64,000 nt of DNA from Desemzia sp. RIT 804 (GCF_016892605.1 NZ_JAFEMV010000001.1:744001-808000), one strand, 5' to 3'. Shown: positions 26,760 to 34,740, numbered from the stretch's first letter. Numbers and translations: made by a program. The notes: generated by a model from the sequence alone, not told the origin.

Positions 26760-27773
26760 TTATTTACTTACTTGGCTTCTCATGAAATCTTCAAAGACAT
26801 TTTTGAAAGAAATAAATAGGTAGCTGGAAATATTTTTGGTTTTCCCAAATCTGGATTGCTGCACGCAGCGAGTGAAAGTTCGCTTTAATTCTTCCCGAAT
26901 AAACGGACTGTATTTACTAGATGACAAGATAGAGATGTAAATACCACTCTCATCTTCTACTGATTTTTTAGCATACATGACTTTTTCACAGTAAAGTGTA
27001 AAGGTCTGAAAATCATTAAAACTATAGGCTTTAAAATGATGAATTATCTCTTCTCCATATTCTTCATATAGTGCATATTTTTCAATATAATCGTCAATAA
27101 GTTGCTGTTCCTGCTCTTGATCTTTTTTCTCAGGATTGAACGCTTGTTGGATAAGTGTATTTTCATCTGGTTTTTGGATATCTTTATTCTCTTTAATATC
27201 TTTAGAAATAGATTGATATAGATTTACCTCATTTTTTACGGTTCCTTGGTTTAATCGACTTTCACTCTTATTCTCACGACCCTCAAAATTTGCGGTTCCT
27301 TGATTTAACGGCTTTTCTACTACTTCTTCTCGAGCCGCATTTTTTGCGATTCCTTGATTAGATAGAATTTCTTCTCGTTGTTGCAATTGATAAATATCCG
27401 TTGCATTGACTTCCAAATCCGCTAAATATAGGCGATTAGGAAAGTTTTTCTTTTTCACTGGATCAAACCCCATTTTTTGTTGCAGCAGCAATCCAGCTTT
27501 CTCTAACTCTTTTTTTATTTTTGTTACGGTATTTTCTGATTTATTTAACAATTCGCACAACTCTTTATTGGTAAAGATAAAATAGACATTATTTTCTTCG
27601 TCAATCCAATGGTTTTGAATGGAATATTGCAACCGATCACGAAAAATAACATACGCTAATTTAGCACTATCTGATAATTTCGAGTATTCTTCACTGTAGA
27701 GTAAAACTTTAGGAAATTGAAAATAAAGTTCTCCATAAGCTTTATCTGCTTTATAAAAATTAAAGTCAGACAT
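26760..27773 (-). CDS. repA: Plasmid replication initiator, RepA_N family
   Basis: 337 aa from ATG 27773 (AAGGAG upstream). The N-terminal domain (FYKADKAYGELYFQFPKVLL ... YSKLSDSAKLAYVIFRDRL) with the winged-helix NKELCELLNKSENTVTKIKKELEKAGLL is the RepA_N signature of theta-replicating Firmicutes plasmids such as pSK41. The middle contains the protein echo of the iterons (NQGIAKN, NQGTANF, NQGTVKN). The C-terminal domain is the usual host-specific helical region. Expression is probably controlled by the countertranscript RNA at 27838. Confidence 0.93.
   Translation of the reverse strand: MSDFNFYKADKAYGELYFQFPKVLLYSEEYSKLSDSAKLAYVIFRDRLQYSIQNHWIDEENNVYFIFTNKELCELLNKSENTVTKIKKELEKAGLLLQQKMGFDPVKKKNFPNRLYLADLEVNATDIYQLQQREEILSNQGIAKNAAREEVVEKPLNQGTANFEGRENKSESRLNQGTVKNEVNLYQSISKDIKENKDIQKPDENTLIQQAFNPEKKDQEQEQQLIDDYIEKYALYEEYGEEIIHHFKAYSFNDFQTFTLYCEKVMYAKKSVEDESGIYISILSSSKYSPFIREELKRTFTRCVQQSRFGKTKNISSYLFISFKNVFEDFMRSQVSK
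27230..27362. repeat. Three intragenic iterons (oriV) in repA
   Basis: A 25-bp unit starts at 27230, 27283 and 27338 (53- and 55-bp steps). Each holds TTTT(T)GCGGTTCCTTG or a one-to-two-base variant and ends TTTAA or TTAGA. Centrally located repA iterons are the known origin of RepA_N plasmids. Confidence 0.8.
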
Positions 27774-27837
27774 TACAAAAACTCCTTTACTACCTGTATG
27801 ACCATGCAACAAGAAAGGAGATCACGCTGTTTAATAC

Positions 27838-27958
27838 TTTACTTTTGTTTTAAATCCTAATAAAATAAGATTTAGAGAAGAACAAATTTTTGGCGCCAAC
27901 CAAAAGTTTAAACAAGATGATTTCCTTTCCTGACTACGCCAATAGTCAGGTTTCTATT
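27838..27958 (+). ncRNA. Candidate countertranscript RNA (RNAI-like) against the repA leader
   Basis: Promoter TTTACT (27838-27843), 17 bp, TAAAAT (27861-27866) on the strand opposite repA. The transcript would contain hairpin TTTTGG-CGCCAA-CCAAAA (27888-27905) and end at hairpin CCTGACTA-CGCCAA-TAGTCAGG (27929-27950) followed by TTTCTATTT. Antisense RNAs with this position control repA translation in pSK41. The two loops share CGCCAA. Confidence 0.65.
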
Positions 27959-28069
27959 TATTATTATGTATACATAATTTGTAAATAACACACATTTATT
28001 ATAGCGTTTAATTAAAAAAAGGAAAATAATCTGCTTATAAAAATCTATTCAATTTATTTATCATTTCTC

Positions 28070-28267
28070 TTACTGATTCTTTTCTTTATATTCTTTCACA
28101 ATCTCATCTAACAAATTTTTCATGGAAACACCTCTTTTAAAAGCTTCGTTCTTCAAATATTCATGAGCTTCTATCCCGATTCGAATTTGTTTCAACTCCA
28201 CTTTCTCTTTAGACAATGTTTCTTCTTTAATTTCAGGCAAAATCTCACCAAAAGTTCTTTTTCTCAT
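28070..28267 (-). CDS. Ribbon-helix-helix regulator (ArtA-like candidate)
   Basis: 65 aa. The C-terminal 40 residues (ELKQIRIGIEAHEYLKNE, then AFKRGVSMKNLLDEIVKEY) have the strand-helix-helix layout of Arc/CopG-type repressors. A dyad (28316-28339) lies 50 bp upstream, suggesting autoregulation. In pSK41, ArtA of this type regulates transfer and partition genes. GAGGGATAATAG precedes the ATG. Confidence 0.7.
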   Translation of the reverse strand: MRKRTFGEILPEIKEETLSKEKVELKQIRIGIEAHEYLKNEAFKRGVSMKNLLDEIVKEYKEKNQ

Positions 28268-28315
28268 CTATTATCCCTCACAGTGTTTAGTATGATTTAG
28301 AGTAAATATATCACT

Positions 28316-28339
28316 TTTACGTCGACGTGTAAACGTAAA
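28316..28339. promoter_or_regulatory. Operator-like dyad upstream of the RHH gene
   Basis: TTTACGTCGACG and TGTAAACGTAAA form an imperfect 24-bp dyad; two overlapping ACGT-type half-sites (TTTACG, CGTAAA). Confidence 0.5.
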
Positions 28340-28450
28340 TAGAAGAGTTTATTTTAAACTTTTCCGCCTTTTCTCTCGTTTTTTTACTTTAGCCTTATAT
28401 ATTTAAGCGATGTAGCTGCACAAATAGAGGCAACATCATGGTGAAGACCA

Positions 28451-28488
28451 AAAAGGATTCTACCGCTTATAAGCAGTAGAATCCTTTT
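28451..28488. terminator. Bidirectional terminator between RHH and toxin genes
   Basis: AAAAGGATTCTAC pairs with GTAGAATCCTTTT; extra pairing in the loop (GCTTATAAGC). Confidence 0.8.
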
Positions 28489-28541
28489 CACTACGTATAT
28501 ACGTGCACGAGATCATTGACATACTCAGTAGTATATTAACT

Positions 28542-28856
28542 TTACCAATATTTTTTTCTTCTTTTTTCTGCGGTCACAAATACTTTTTCATCTTCTCTTT
28601 TACCAATGGCCACGATCTCAATAATTTCTATTTGATTGTCTTTTGTTGGTTTGAAGATCAGACGAATACCAAGTTTTTGGTTCTTTAATTCTTTAAAACC
28701 AGCTAGTTTTGAATAGCTGGTATTTCCAAGGTCTTTGCCAATTTCAGAACCTCGGATTCTTAACCGTTCTTCAGCAGCGTTTACCCATTTTTTTAACGTG
28801 CCGTCCAACTTTTTATAGTCTTTTTCTGCTTCTTTCCAAAAATACACGTCAGCCAT
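28542..28856 (-). CDS. RelE/ParE-superfamily toxin
   Basis: 104 aa. The pattern FWKEAEKDYKKLDGTLKKWV ... ELKNQKLGIRLIFKPTKDNQIEIIEIVAIGKRED is that of RelE-like mRNA interferases (basic beta-sheet core, C-terminal basic tail EKRRKKYW). Its ATG overlaps the antitoxin stop (TAATG), the classic coupled type II arrangement. Target activity is inferred from the family. Confidence 0.85.
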   Translation of the reverse strand: MADVYFWKEAEKDYKKLDGTLKKWVNAAEERLRIRGSEIGKDLGNTSYSKLAGFKELKNQKLGIRLIFKPTKDNQIEIIEIVAIGKREDEKVFVTAEKRRKKYW

Positions 28857-29179
28857 TAATCAAATAGATCCTCATCGGAGAAAGCAGTAAATGGGTTATG
28901 CTCTGGATTGGATTCGATGACATCTTTAGCGGGGATGAGTTTGCCTGGTCCAGCTGCTACGCGCTCATTCAACTGACTATAAAATAGTTTGTTTTCTAAT
29001 TCGTTGTACTCTTTCACTAATTTTTCATACACTTCGTTACTAAGAATAACGGCTTCCGGTTTATTGTGGTTAAAAATAAAGGTGGGTTCCCCAGTTTCAT
29101 GAGTGTCTTTGATAATTTTTGAGAACTCTTTTTTGGCTTCTGTGATGGATTTTGTTTTTATATCTAAAATTTTCAACAT
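28856..29179 (-). CDS. Phd/YefM-type antitoxin
   Basis: 107 aa from ATG 29179 (GTGAGGTG upstream). The N-terminus (KTKSITEAKKEFSKIIKDTHETGEPTFIFNHNKPEAVILSNEVYEKL) is the Phd/YefM DNA-binding fold; the C-terminal 50 residues would wrap the toxin. First gene of the pair, so probably autorepressed. The pair lies just outside the first dif-like site at 29343. Confidence 0.85.
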   Translation of the reverse strand: MLKILDIKTKSITEAKKEFSKIIKDTHETGEPTFIFNHNKPEAVILSNEVYEKLVKEYNELENKLFYSQLNERVAAGPGKLIPAKDVIESNPEHNPFTAFSDEDLFD

Positions 29180-29342
29180 ACGAAGCACCTCACTTTTCAT
29201 TATTTGGTTAATCATAACACGAAAAGACCTTAATTAAAACCTTAATAAAGACCTTTTTATTCTTTTGTATTTTCTATTGAGATTTATTACCTTTTATTCA
29301 AATTCCTGTGTAACTTTATATAGTTGCTAAATTCATATATAA

Positions 29343-29370
29343 ATACACGAAATTGCTTATAATAGTGTAT
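29343..29370 (-). repeat. dif-like site S1
   Basis: 28 bp. On the minus strand: left arm ATACACTATTA, spacer TAAGCA, right arm ATTTCGTGTAT. Left boundary of the cadCD cassette. Same spacer as S5. See the finding on the site family. Confidence 0.75.
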
Positions 29371-29385
29371 TGGAATTAAGATAGA

Positions 29386-29437
29386 TTGACAAAAGAGTGA
29401 TCAAATAGGTATACTTCATTCAAATAATCGTTTGAAT
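29386..29437 (+). promoter_or_regulatory. cadC promoter with overlapping CadC operator
   Basis: TTGACA (29386-29391), 18 bp, TATACT (29410-29415). Dyad ATTCAAATAATCGTTTGAAT (29418-29437) starts 3 bp after the -10 box, matching the known CadC operator style; metal binding would release repression. Confidence 0.9.
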
Positions 29438-29451
29438 GTGAGGTGAGATGA

Positions 29452-29814
29452 ATGGAAAACGTTTGCCAAGTGACTATCGTACATAAAGAAAAAGTAACTA
29501 TAATAAAAAATAAATTGGATCAAAAAGATTTTTCAAATTTACTTGTGTTAGGTAAATGTTTCAGCGATTCTTCTAGAATTAAAATTTTTTATGCTTTAGA
29601 AACCTATAAGGAAATGTGTGTCTGTGATTTAGCAGAAATACTTAATGCTAGTGTCGCTACAACGTCACACCATTTACGTTTTTTAAAAAAACATGGAATG
29701 GCAAAATCACGTCAAGATGGAAAAGTAGTTTATTACTCTTTAGCGAATGAAGACATCCTTTCCGCTATTCATGTTTTTTTAAAGTTATCAGAAAATCTAT
29801 CTATGAAATCTTAG
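29452..29814 (+). CDS. cadC: CadC-type ArsR/SmtB metal-sensing repressor
   Basis: 120 aa winged-helix repressor. Metal-site cysteines: Cys5 near the N-terminus and CVCDLAE (about 58-60), the CadC alpha3N site for Cd/Pb/Zn. Helix-turn-helix VATTSHHLRFLKKHGMAKSRQDGKVVYY. It binds the dyad in its own promoter and controls the cadCD unit. ATG 29452 with GAGGTGAG upstream. Confidence 0.93.
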   Translation: MENVCQVTIVHKEKVTIIKNKLDQKDFSNLLVLGKCFSDSSRIKIFYALETYKEMCVCDLAEILNASVATTSHHLRFLKKHGMAKSRQDGKVVYYSLANEDILSAIHVFLKLSENLSMKS

Positions 29815-29830
29815 TTTGGAGGAAGTTATT

Positions 29831-30448
29831 TTGTTACAAAGTATTTTTTCAGCTATCGCTGTTTATATTTCTACCAGCATTGATTATTTGTTTATCTTGC
29901 TGATTATTTTTTCTCAAAGTCATACAAAAAAAGGGCTCCGTCAGATTTTTTGGGGTCAATATCTAGGAACAGGTATCTTAGTAGCCGTAAGTTTATTTGC
30001 AGCATATGTGCTGAATTTCATTCCGCAAGATTGGATCATTGGGCTTCTCGGTCTAATTCCGATTTTCTTAGGAATCAGAGTGGCATTGGTTGGCGAAGAG
30101 GAGGAAGAAGAAGAGGAAGTCGTTGAAAAGCTTGAATCAAGAGGAACAAACCGCTTCTTTTGGACCGTTGCCTTAATAACAATTGCTTCTGGTGGCGATA
30201 ACTTAGGGATTTATATTCCTTACTTTGCCTCGTTATCTTTTTCAGAGATTGTCACCGCTCTAATCGTATTTGCTATTTCTGTTGCGGTTCTTTGCTATAT
30301 CAGTTACAAATTAGCCAAGATTTCTTTTGTTTCCGAAACCTTAGAAAAATATGAACGAATCCTTGTTCCTATAGTGTTTATTGGCTTAGGAATTTATATA
30401 TTGATCGAAAATGGTACGATTCAAACTGTATTGAGTTTATTTAATTAA
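29831..30448 (+). CDS. cadD: CadD cadmium resistance transporter
   Basis: 205 aa, the typical CadD length, from TTG 29831 with GGAGGAAG six nt upstream. Five hydrophobic helices; signature ISTSIDYLFILLIIFSQ and TIASGGDNLGIYIPYFA. An acidic cluster EEEEEEEVVEKLE lies in the cytoplasmic loop (about 90-102). It exports or sequesters Cd2+. Co-transcribed with cadC; the pair exactly fills the S1-S2 cassette. Confidence 0.93.
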   Translation: MLQSIFSAIAVYISTSIDYLFILLIIFSQSHTKKGLRQIFWGQYLGTGILVAVSLFAAYVLNFIPQDWIIGLLGLIPIFLGIRVALVGEEEEEEEEVVEKLESRGTNRFFWTVALITIASGGDNLGIYIPYFASLSFSEIVTALIVFAISVAVLCYISYKLAKISFVSETLEKYERILVPIVFIGLGIYILIENGTIQTVLSLFN

Positions 30449-30464
30449 TAAATAGTTTGATTGT

Positions 30465-30517
30465 TAGTACAAAAAAAGACAGCGATTAAAACTCGTTGTC
30501 TTTTTTTTGTACTAACA
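30465..30517 (+). terminator. Terminator of cadCD
   Basis: GTTAGTACAAAAAAAGACA pairs with TGTCTTTTTTTTGTACTAAC with a bulge; long T8 tract. Confidence 0.85.
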
Positions 30518-30548
30518 GATTGGCGCATTATCTAAGTAATATAATTCG

Positions 30549-30576
30549 ATACATGAAATTACATATAATCATGTAT
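30549..30576 (-). repeat. dif-like site S2
   Basis: 28 bp. On the minus strand: ATACATGATTA, spacer TATGTA, ATTTCATGTAT. Separates the cadCD cassette from the PHP-ATPase cassette. Same spacer as S4. Confidence 0.8.
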
Positions 30577-30718
30577 CTTGAACTTTGACTTATAAAGATT
30601 CTTTTTTCAAAAAAATTTCAGGAAAGTATAACATAATATACCTTACGAGTAAGGTGTGCGCTCTGCGAGTCAAAAAAACACCTGTCCACGTCGGAATAAA
30701 TGAAAGTCAGGTGCTAAG

Positions 30719-30787
30719 ATGAAAAAAAACAAAAAAGTATTAATAGTTTTAATAATATCTAATTATGTTAATCAGTTGTTTAAATAA
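30719..30787 (+). CDS. Possible 22-aa peptide
   Basis: Translation MKKNKKVLIVLIISNYVNQL then FK: basic start and short hydrophobic stretch, with AGGTG before the ATG. It could be a remnant signal peptide. It faces the PHP-ATPase operon. Weak support. Confidence 0.2.
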   Translation: MKKNKKVLIVLIISNYVNQLFK

Positions 30788-30795
30788 CTATATTT

Positions 30796-31110
30796 TTAAT
30801 TTGTTTTAAAATTCAAATCAATAATTTTTATTAAATCGGATTTTGATTGTTCAATTTCTGAATTTAGTTGGTCTATTATATCCTCTGCTACTTCATGAAA
30901 TAAATCATTTTTTTCGTCTTTAAGTTCCAGACTAATTAGTTCTTTTTCATCCACAATAGTATCAAAAATACTATTAAACAAATTTTTAATATCTTCAACA
31001 GAACTATCACTTAAATTTATTTTAAGTTCTCGTAATTCGTTAAATATTAAGCTCACTTGCTCTTCTTCTCTAAAAATTTCTACTCTAACTACTTTATTAT
31101 TAAATTCCAT
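30796..31110 (-). CDS. Small partner protein of the PHP-ATPase, unknown
   Basis: 104 aa, acidic and mostly helical, with an N-terminal beta segment (NKVVRVEIFREEEQVSLIFNELRELKINLSD). Its ATG lies inside the end of the PHP-ATPase gene (11-nt overlap), so translation is coupled and the products probably work together. No family recognised. It could be an inhibitor/immunity subunit or a structural partner; inference. Confidence 0.65.
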   Translation of the reverse strand: MEFNNKVVRVEIFREEEQVSLIFNELRELKINLSDSSVEDIKNLFNSIFDTIVDEKELISLELKDEKNDLFHEVAEDIIDQLNSEIEQSKSDLIKIIDLNFKTN

Positions 31111-33241
31111 ATAAATTTTTCCTCCTATTGAACATATTTTGGCTACCTTCTAAATGATCTAAAGCTTTATCTTCCCAATTAAGAATTTCGGATGAATCTA
31201 AAGAACCTACAAGTTCTCCAGAATACATATTTCCAAAATAGTAGCCATTACTTTCCTCATCTTTATAATCACAGTAAATACACTGACTAGGCAATGTATT
31301 GGTTGCAATGTTAGCATTATGCGTTGATAGTACTATTAATTTATTTTGATTCCGTAATTTATCTAGTTTAGGAATTAAGTAATCTGAAATATATTTATTA
31401 CCCAACCCTCTCTCTATTTCATCAAACAGATAACAATCAAATTTAGTATTTTCTAATAATCCACTTATTGATAAAATAGCTTTTTCTCCCTCTGAAGGTG
31501 TATATATTTCATAAATACTTTTATTTTCTTTTTTTATATTTACTTCTTTTTTTATTACTTCAGAAATAAATTTAACTCCGTCTACACTCTTTTCAGTATA
31601 ATCAAAGAAATTATTAATCTCACTAAATGATTGGAATGAAAATGTTTCTATTTTTTTTACTAGTTCCCTGTACAAGCTAATATTATTTTTATTAAACACG
31701 GATTTTGGCTTATATACATATTCTGGAAATAAGGTAACTATTTTTACTTCTAGTATAATGGCTCCTTTATTAGGTAATTCTCCTAAATTTATATTTTCTC
31801 CACCTTGTTTAATACCATCTAAGTTACTATTTATACTAGTAATATTTTCCATGAATTCTAGTCTCTTAGAAACTAAGTCTGAAAATCCAAGTTTATTTAG
31901 TTTGGCTATTTTCCCAGTCTTTTTAGTTACAGATCCTTTAATAGATTGTAACAATATATCAGTATTTTTATTTATATAAACATTTCTATAATCATTTTTA
32001 AGTATTTTTATTACATCTTTATTTAACTTGTTCAATTCACTATTTAATATAGTTCTATGATTATTTTCTTTTTCTCTGAGTTCATCATTTATTCTTTTTA
32101 CATCATCTATTTTTTTTATATTCTGCGTAGCTGTATTATATAATTTCTCAAAATTATTATTATTTGTTTCTCTGAATGTTGCTTCTGTTTTTTTTATTAA
32201 TAACGCATTTGTACTAATTTTTGTTGCTTCATGATATTCTAATATTGATTTAATAAAATTAGGTATACTATCTTCGTTATACTCAATAACCTTATCAAAG
32301 CTATATTTGATATTTTCTTGTAAAGATTCATCTATTTCTACTGAACTTTCATATCTTTTGATAATATTTTCATATTCAGTACTATAGTTTTTTCCCTCAT
32401 GTAAAAATACTTTCTTTCCCATAGCTTGAAAATGAGGTAAAAGATAATTAGACATAAGAACTGTTTTTCCAGCTCCTTTTTCTCCAAATACTATATTTAT
32501 ATCTTCGTATATAGGTACAATATCTTGTTTTTTATTAATGACAATATCAAACTTTTTAGTAGCATCTAATTGTTGCTTTATAAACTGTTTCGAATTTTTA
32601 GCAAGTTCACAAAATTTACTAAAAGAATTTGTTTTAAATTTTATTTCGGGTAATTCATATTCACTATATTTCTCCCAATCTTGAACATCACTTCCAAGTA
32701 AAGATATTTCATCATGACCATTAATAATACCCATTGTATGTATTTTCCCAGGCTCTAAAATAACGACATAATCTTTTAAATCACTAATCAATTTATCTTT
32801 ATCCTTAATTGTAAATGCTCTTTTTTTATCTTTATCTAAAAAGTGGGGAATTATCATAATTTTTTCATTTGAGAATTCCTTTACTTTATTTATAAAATCC
32901 TGATACTCCAAATAAAATTTATCATAATCTCTATTGTTATCATTATCAAAAGTTTCATAGAATTGTTTCATTTCACTTGGATCACAGATAACAATCGTAT
33001 GGTAATGCTTGTTCTCATCCATTAATATATCTAACTCTATCCCTGGGAAAATCGAGAAATTAGGATCTGAATCTAGTATCTCCTGAAATTCTTCTTTACA
33101 AAATTTATTATGATTTGTAATCGCACACATAACTACATTATTTTCATCCATTTTTTTTATAAAATCTTTTGGACTAATTTTTCTTTTGGGACTATCTCCA
33201 GATTTACATTTTTGGGTATGTATATGAAAATCTACTCTCAT
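31100..33241 (-). CDS. PHP-domain + SMC/ABC-like ATPase fusion (TrlF-like), putative defence protein
   Basis: 713 aa from ATG 33241 (AAAGGAG upstream). Residues 1-200 form a PHP phosphoesterase-like domain with metal motifs DFHIHT, ITNHN and GIEL. An ATPase follows: Walker A GEKGAGKT (about 255), a long helical insertion (about 300-560, coiled-coil), signature-like SEGEKAIL, Walker B CYLFDEIERGLGN and H-loop VLSTHNANIA. The order matches proteins listed as TrlF-family AAA-like ATPases. PHP plus ATPase fusions are often near defence genes; nuclease activity is inferred. It forms an operon with the 104-aa gene and fills the S2-S3 cassette. Confidence 0.8.
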   Translation of the reverse strand: MRVDFHIHTQKCKSGDSPKRKISPKDFIKKMDENNVVMCAITNHNKFCKEEFQEILDSDPNFSIFPGIELDILMDENKHYHTIVICDPSEMKQFYETFDNDNNRDYDKFYLEYQDFINKVKEFSNEKIMIIPHFLDKDKKRAFTIKDKDKLISDLKDYVVILEPGKIHTMGIINGHDEISLLGSDVQDWEKYSEYELPEIKFKTNSFSKFCELAKNSKQFIKQQLDATKKFDIVINKKQDIVPIYEDINIVFGEKGAGKTVLMSNYLLPHFQAMGKKVFLHEGKNYSTEYENIIKRYESSVEIDESLQENIKYSFDKVIEYNEDSIPNFIKSILEYHEATKISTNALLIKKTEATFRETNNNNFEKLYNTATQNIKKIDDVKRINDELREKENNHRTILNSELNKLNKDVIKILKNDYRNVYINKNTDILLQSIKGSVTKKTGKIAKLNKLGFSDLVSKRLEFMENITSINSNLDGIKQGGENINLGELPNKGAIILEVKIVTLFPEYVYKPKSVFNKNNISLYRELVKKIETFSFQSFSEINNFFDYTEKSVDGVKFISEVIKKEVNIKKENKSIYEIYTPSEGEKAILSISGLLENTKFDCYLFDEIERGLGNKYISDYLIPKLDKLRNQNKLIVLSTHNANIATNTLPSQCIYCDYKDEESNGYYFGNMYSGELVGSLDSSEILNWEDKALDHLEGSQNMFNRRKNLYGI

Positions 33242-33353
33242 TATCTTTCTCCTTTTCATGATATAATTTATATTAAATAAACGCTTCTTGCATATAATTC
33301 AATACTACTACAAAACGAAGAAGTTCACATGAACAATTTCATTTTTTTAAATG

Positions 33354-33441
33354 GACGGGTGGCAGAATGACTTATTTCGGCACACTGTAAATGGGCTGAA
33401 CGTCTTTTCGTTCCGAGGGTTCAAATCCCTCTACGAGTATC
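33354..33441 (+). other. Degenerate tRNA-Tyr-like sequence
   Basis: Has a T-arm (GAGGG TTCAAAT CCCTC, 33415-33431), a class II variable arm (GAACG-TCTTTT-CGTTC) and an anticodon-loop block ACTGTAAAT giving GTA, the order expected for bacterial tRNA-Tyr. The acceptor (GGACGGGT against TACGAGTA) and D-stem do not pair properly, and the anticodon stem has a mismatch. It is therefore a pseudo-tRNA, tRNA-like decoy or old integration scar. Confidence 0.5.
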
Positions 33442-33526
33442 AAAGTACTTTTTTGTATTTTTTTATAAATTAAATTCATATCAGGTCATTCTTTAAAAAT
33501 GATCTAAGTTGTTCCAGGACAACACA

Positions 33527-33562
33527 AAAGTCAGTCCTATTCGCAATAGGACTGACTTTTTT
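33527..33562 (+). terminator. Terminator after the tRNA-like sequence
   Basis: AAAAGTCAGTCCTATT / AATAGGACTGACTTTT with CGC loop and T-tract. Confidence 0.85.
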
Positions 33563-33807
33563 ACGTTATTTATATGTACGCCCGTAATTTTGTATTTAGC
33601 ATACAGTTTGAGCAATCACATAAAGTAAGGTAGATTAAAAATTAATGTATAATGTGAATTTGATATGATACTTTTAAAATATCTAATGAAATAAGAAGGC
33701 TTTTTTAGTGAGTTATGGTTTGTTCATTATTTTTTACTTTTTATTGTTATTATATTTACGAAAAAAATAAACGATAAGTTTGAATTGAACTGAGTTTATT
33801 CTTTTTA

Positions 33808-33860
33808 ATACACTAATTTGTATAAAATCGTGTATCGGGAATCCTATACCCATAGGGTTC
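33808..33860 (-). repeat. dif-like site S3 with adjacent hairpin
   Basis: Site 33808-33835; on the minus strand ATACACGATTT, spacer TATACA, AATTAGTGTAT. Hairpin GAATCCTAT-ACCC-ATAGGGTTC (33839-33860) follows, with a T7 tract. Directly upstream of the recombinase gene. Same spacer as S8. Confidence 0.8.
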
Positions 33861-33880
33861 TTTTTTTGTATCGCCCTCCA

Positions 33881-33918
33881 ATACATGATTGTGTGGTATA
33901 CTAAACAAAATCATGTAT
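33881..33918 (+). promoter_or_regulatory. Recombinase promoter flanked by dif-arm half-sites
   Basis: ATACATGATT (33881-33890) and AATCATGTAT (33909-33918) face each other around a TATACT -10 box (33897-33902). The half-sites match the dif-like arms, suggesting that the recombinase represses its own gene. Confidence 0.6.
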
Positions 33919-33946
33919 CACTTTTGTGAGAGGAGAGGGCTTTTAA

Positions 33947-34499
33947 ATGAGTTACAACGTCCAACCATTACGGACTCAACAAGAAATAAACGACTTTTTA
34001 TTCTGTTTAAGGCGCAATAAAAACGCGGATCGGGATGTTTTTCTGTTTTTGATTGGCAATTAATAGCGGTTTACGCATGTCGGATATCGTAAAATTGAAG
34101 AAACAAGATCTGATTTCCTCCAAAAATCCCCGAATCGTCGAGAAAAAAACAGGCAAAACCCGTATTTTGTATTTGAGTAGTCTGCAGGACTTGATCCAAG
34201 ACTATACAAAAGACTCAGAACCAGAGAATTATTTGTTTCCGAGCACCAAAGGTGGTCATGTAGAAGTCAATACGGTCTACCAAATGTTTCAAAAGGTCGC
34301 TAAGCTCTTAGGAAGAGACGATATTGGCACGCACACGCTGCGTAAGACGTTTGGTTACCACTATTATAAGAAAACAAAAGACGTGGCCACTCTGATGGAA
34401 ATAGTTGGCCATAGCAACGAGAAGATTACGAAACGTTATATTGGAATCAATGAAGATGAAATCAGCGAGACCTTATTTAATTTCAGATTAGGTTTTTAA
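33947..34499 (+). pseudogene. Short tyrosine recombinase, frameshifted
   Basis: Starts MSYNVQPLRTQQEINDFLF and continues to DVFLFLIGN then TAA in that frame. From 34053 the next frame continues the same protein (INSGLRMSDIVKLKK) to the end, so one extra A near 34058 breaks it. Conceptual length about 183 aa. Catalytic residues are all present: Arg in SGLRMSD, Lys in EKKTGKTR, HTLRKT, GHSNEKIT and Tyr in RYIGI. It has only a minimal N-terminal domain. Expression from the internal TTG at 34053 is possible but would lack the N-terminus. An inverted 5' copy is at 57722-57838. Confidence 0.8.
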
Positions 34500-34664
34500 T
34501 ATTCTTTTAGGTATATTTTTACTAATTCTATAAAAATTCAATTTTAAATACTCCTCTTATATTTTTTTGTTGATATACTATTCTACAAATGATATTATTT
34601 GTATGTATAAATCTAATTTAACTTGCTCTTCTTGCTTATGTTTTAGAATGAGAGCTATTTAAAT

Positions 34665-34735
34665 CTGAACAGGCGGTGGACATGTAAAAGGTCCATGCAG
34701 CCGGGCTGCAATTTTTGTGGCAGCAGAGTATGTAA
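34665..34735 (+). promoter_or_regulatory. NiCo (czcD) riboswitch
   Basis: Contains the conserved blocks ACAGGCGGTGGACATG, GGTCCATGCAGCCGGGCTGC and GGCAGCAGAG that form the four-way junction of the czcD/NiCo RNA. This class was described for Ni/Co and later shown to respond to Fe(II). It is followed by an intrinsic terminator and a P1B-4 ATPase gene, which fits metal-induced expression of an exporter. Confidence 0.88.
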
Positions 34736-34740
34736 ATAAT

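Noticed and set aside
28500-28512. Possible dif-like site left of the toxin-antitoxin pair (ACGTATATACGT palindrome)
   Set aside because: Simple palindrome without the conserved arms, so the toxin-antitoxin pair cannot be called a bounded cassette.
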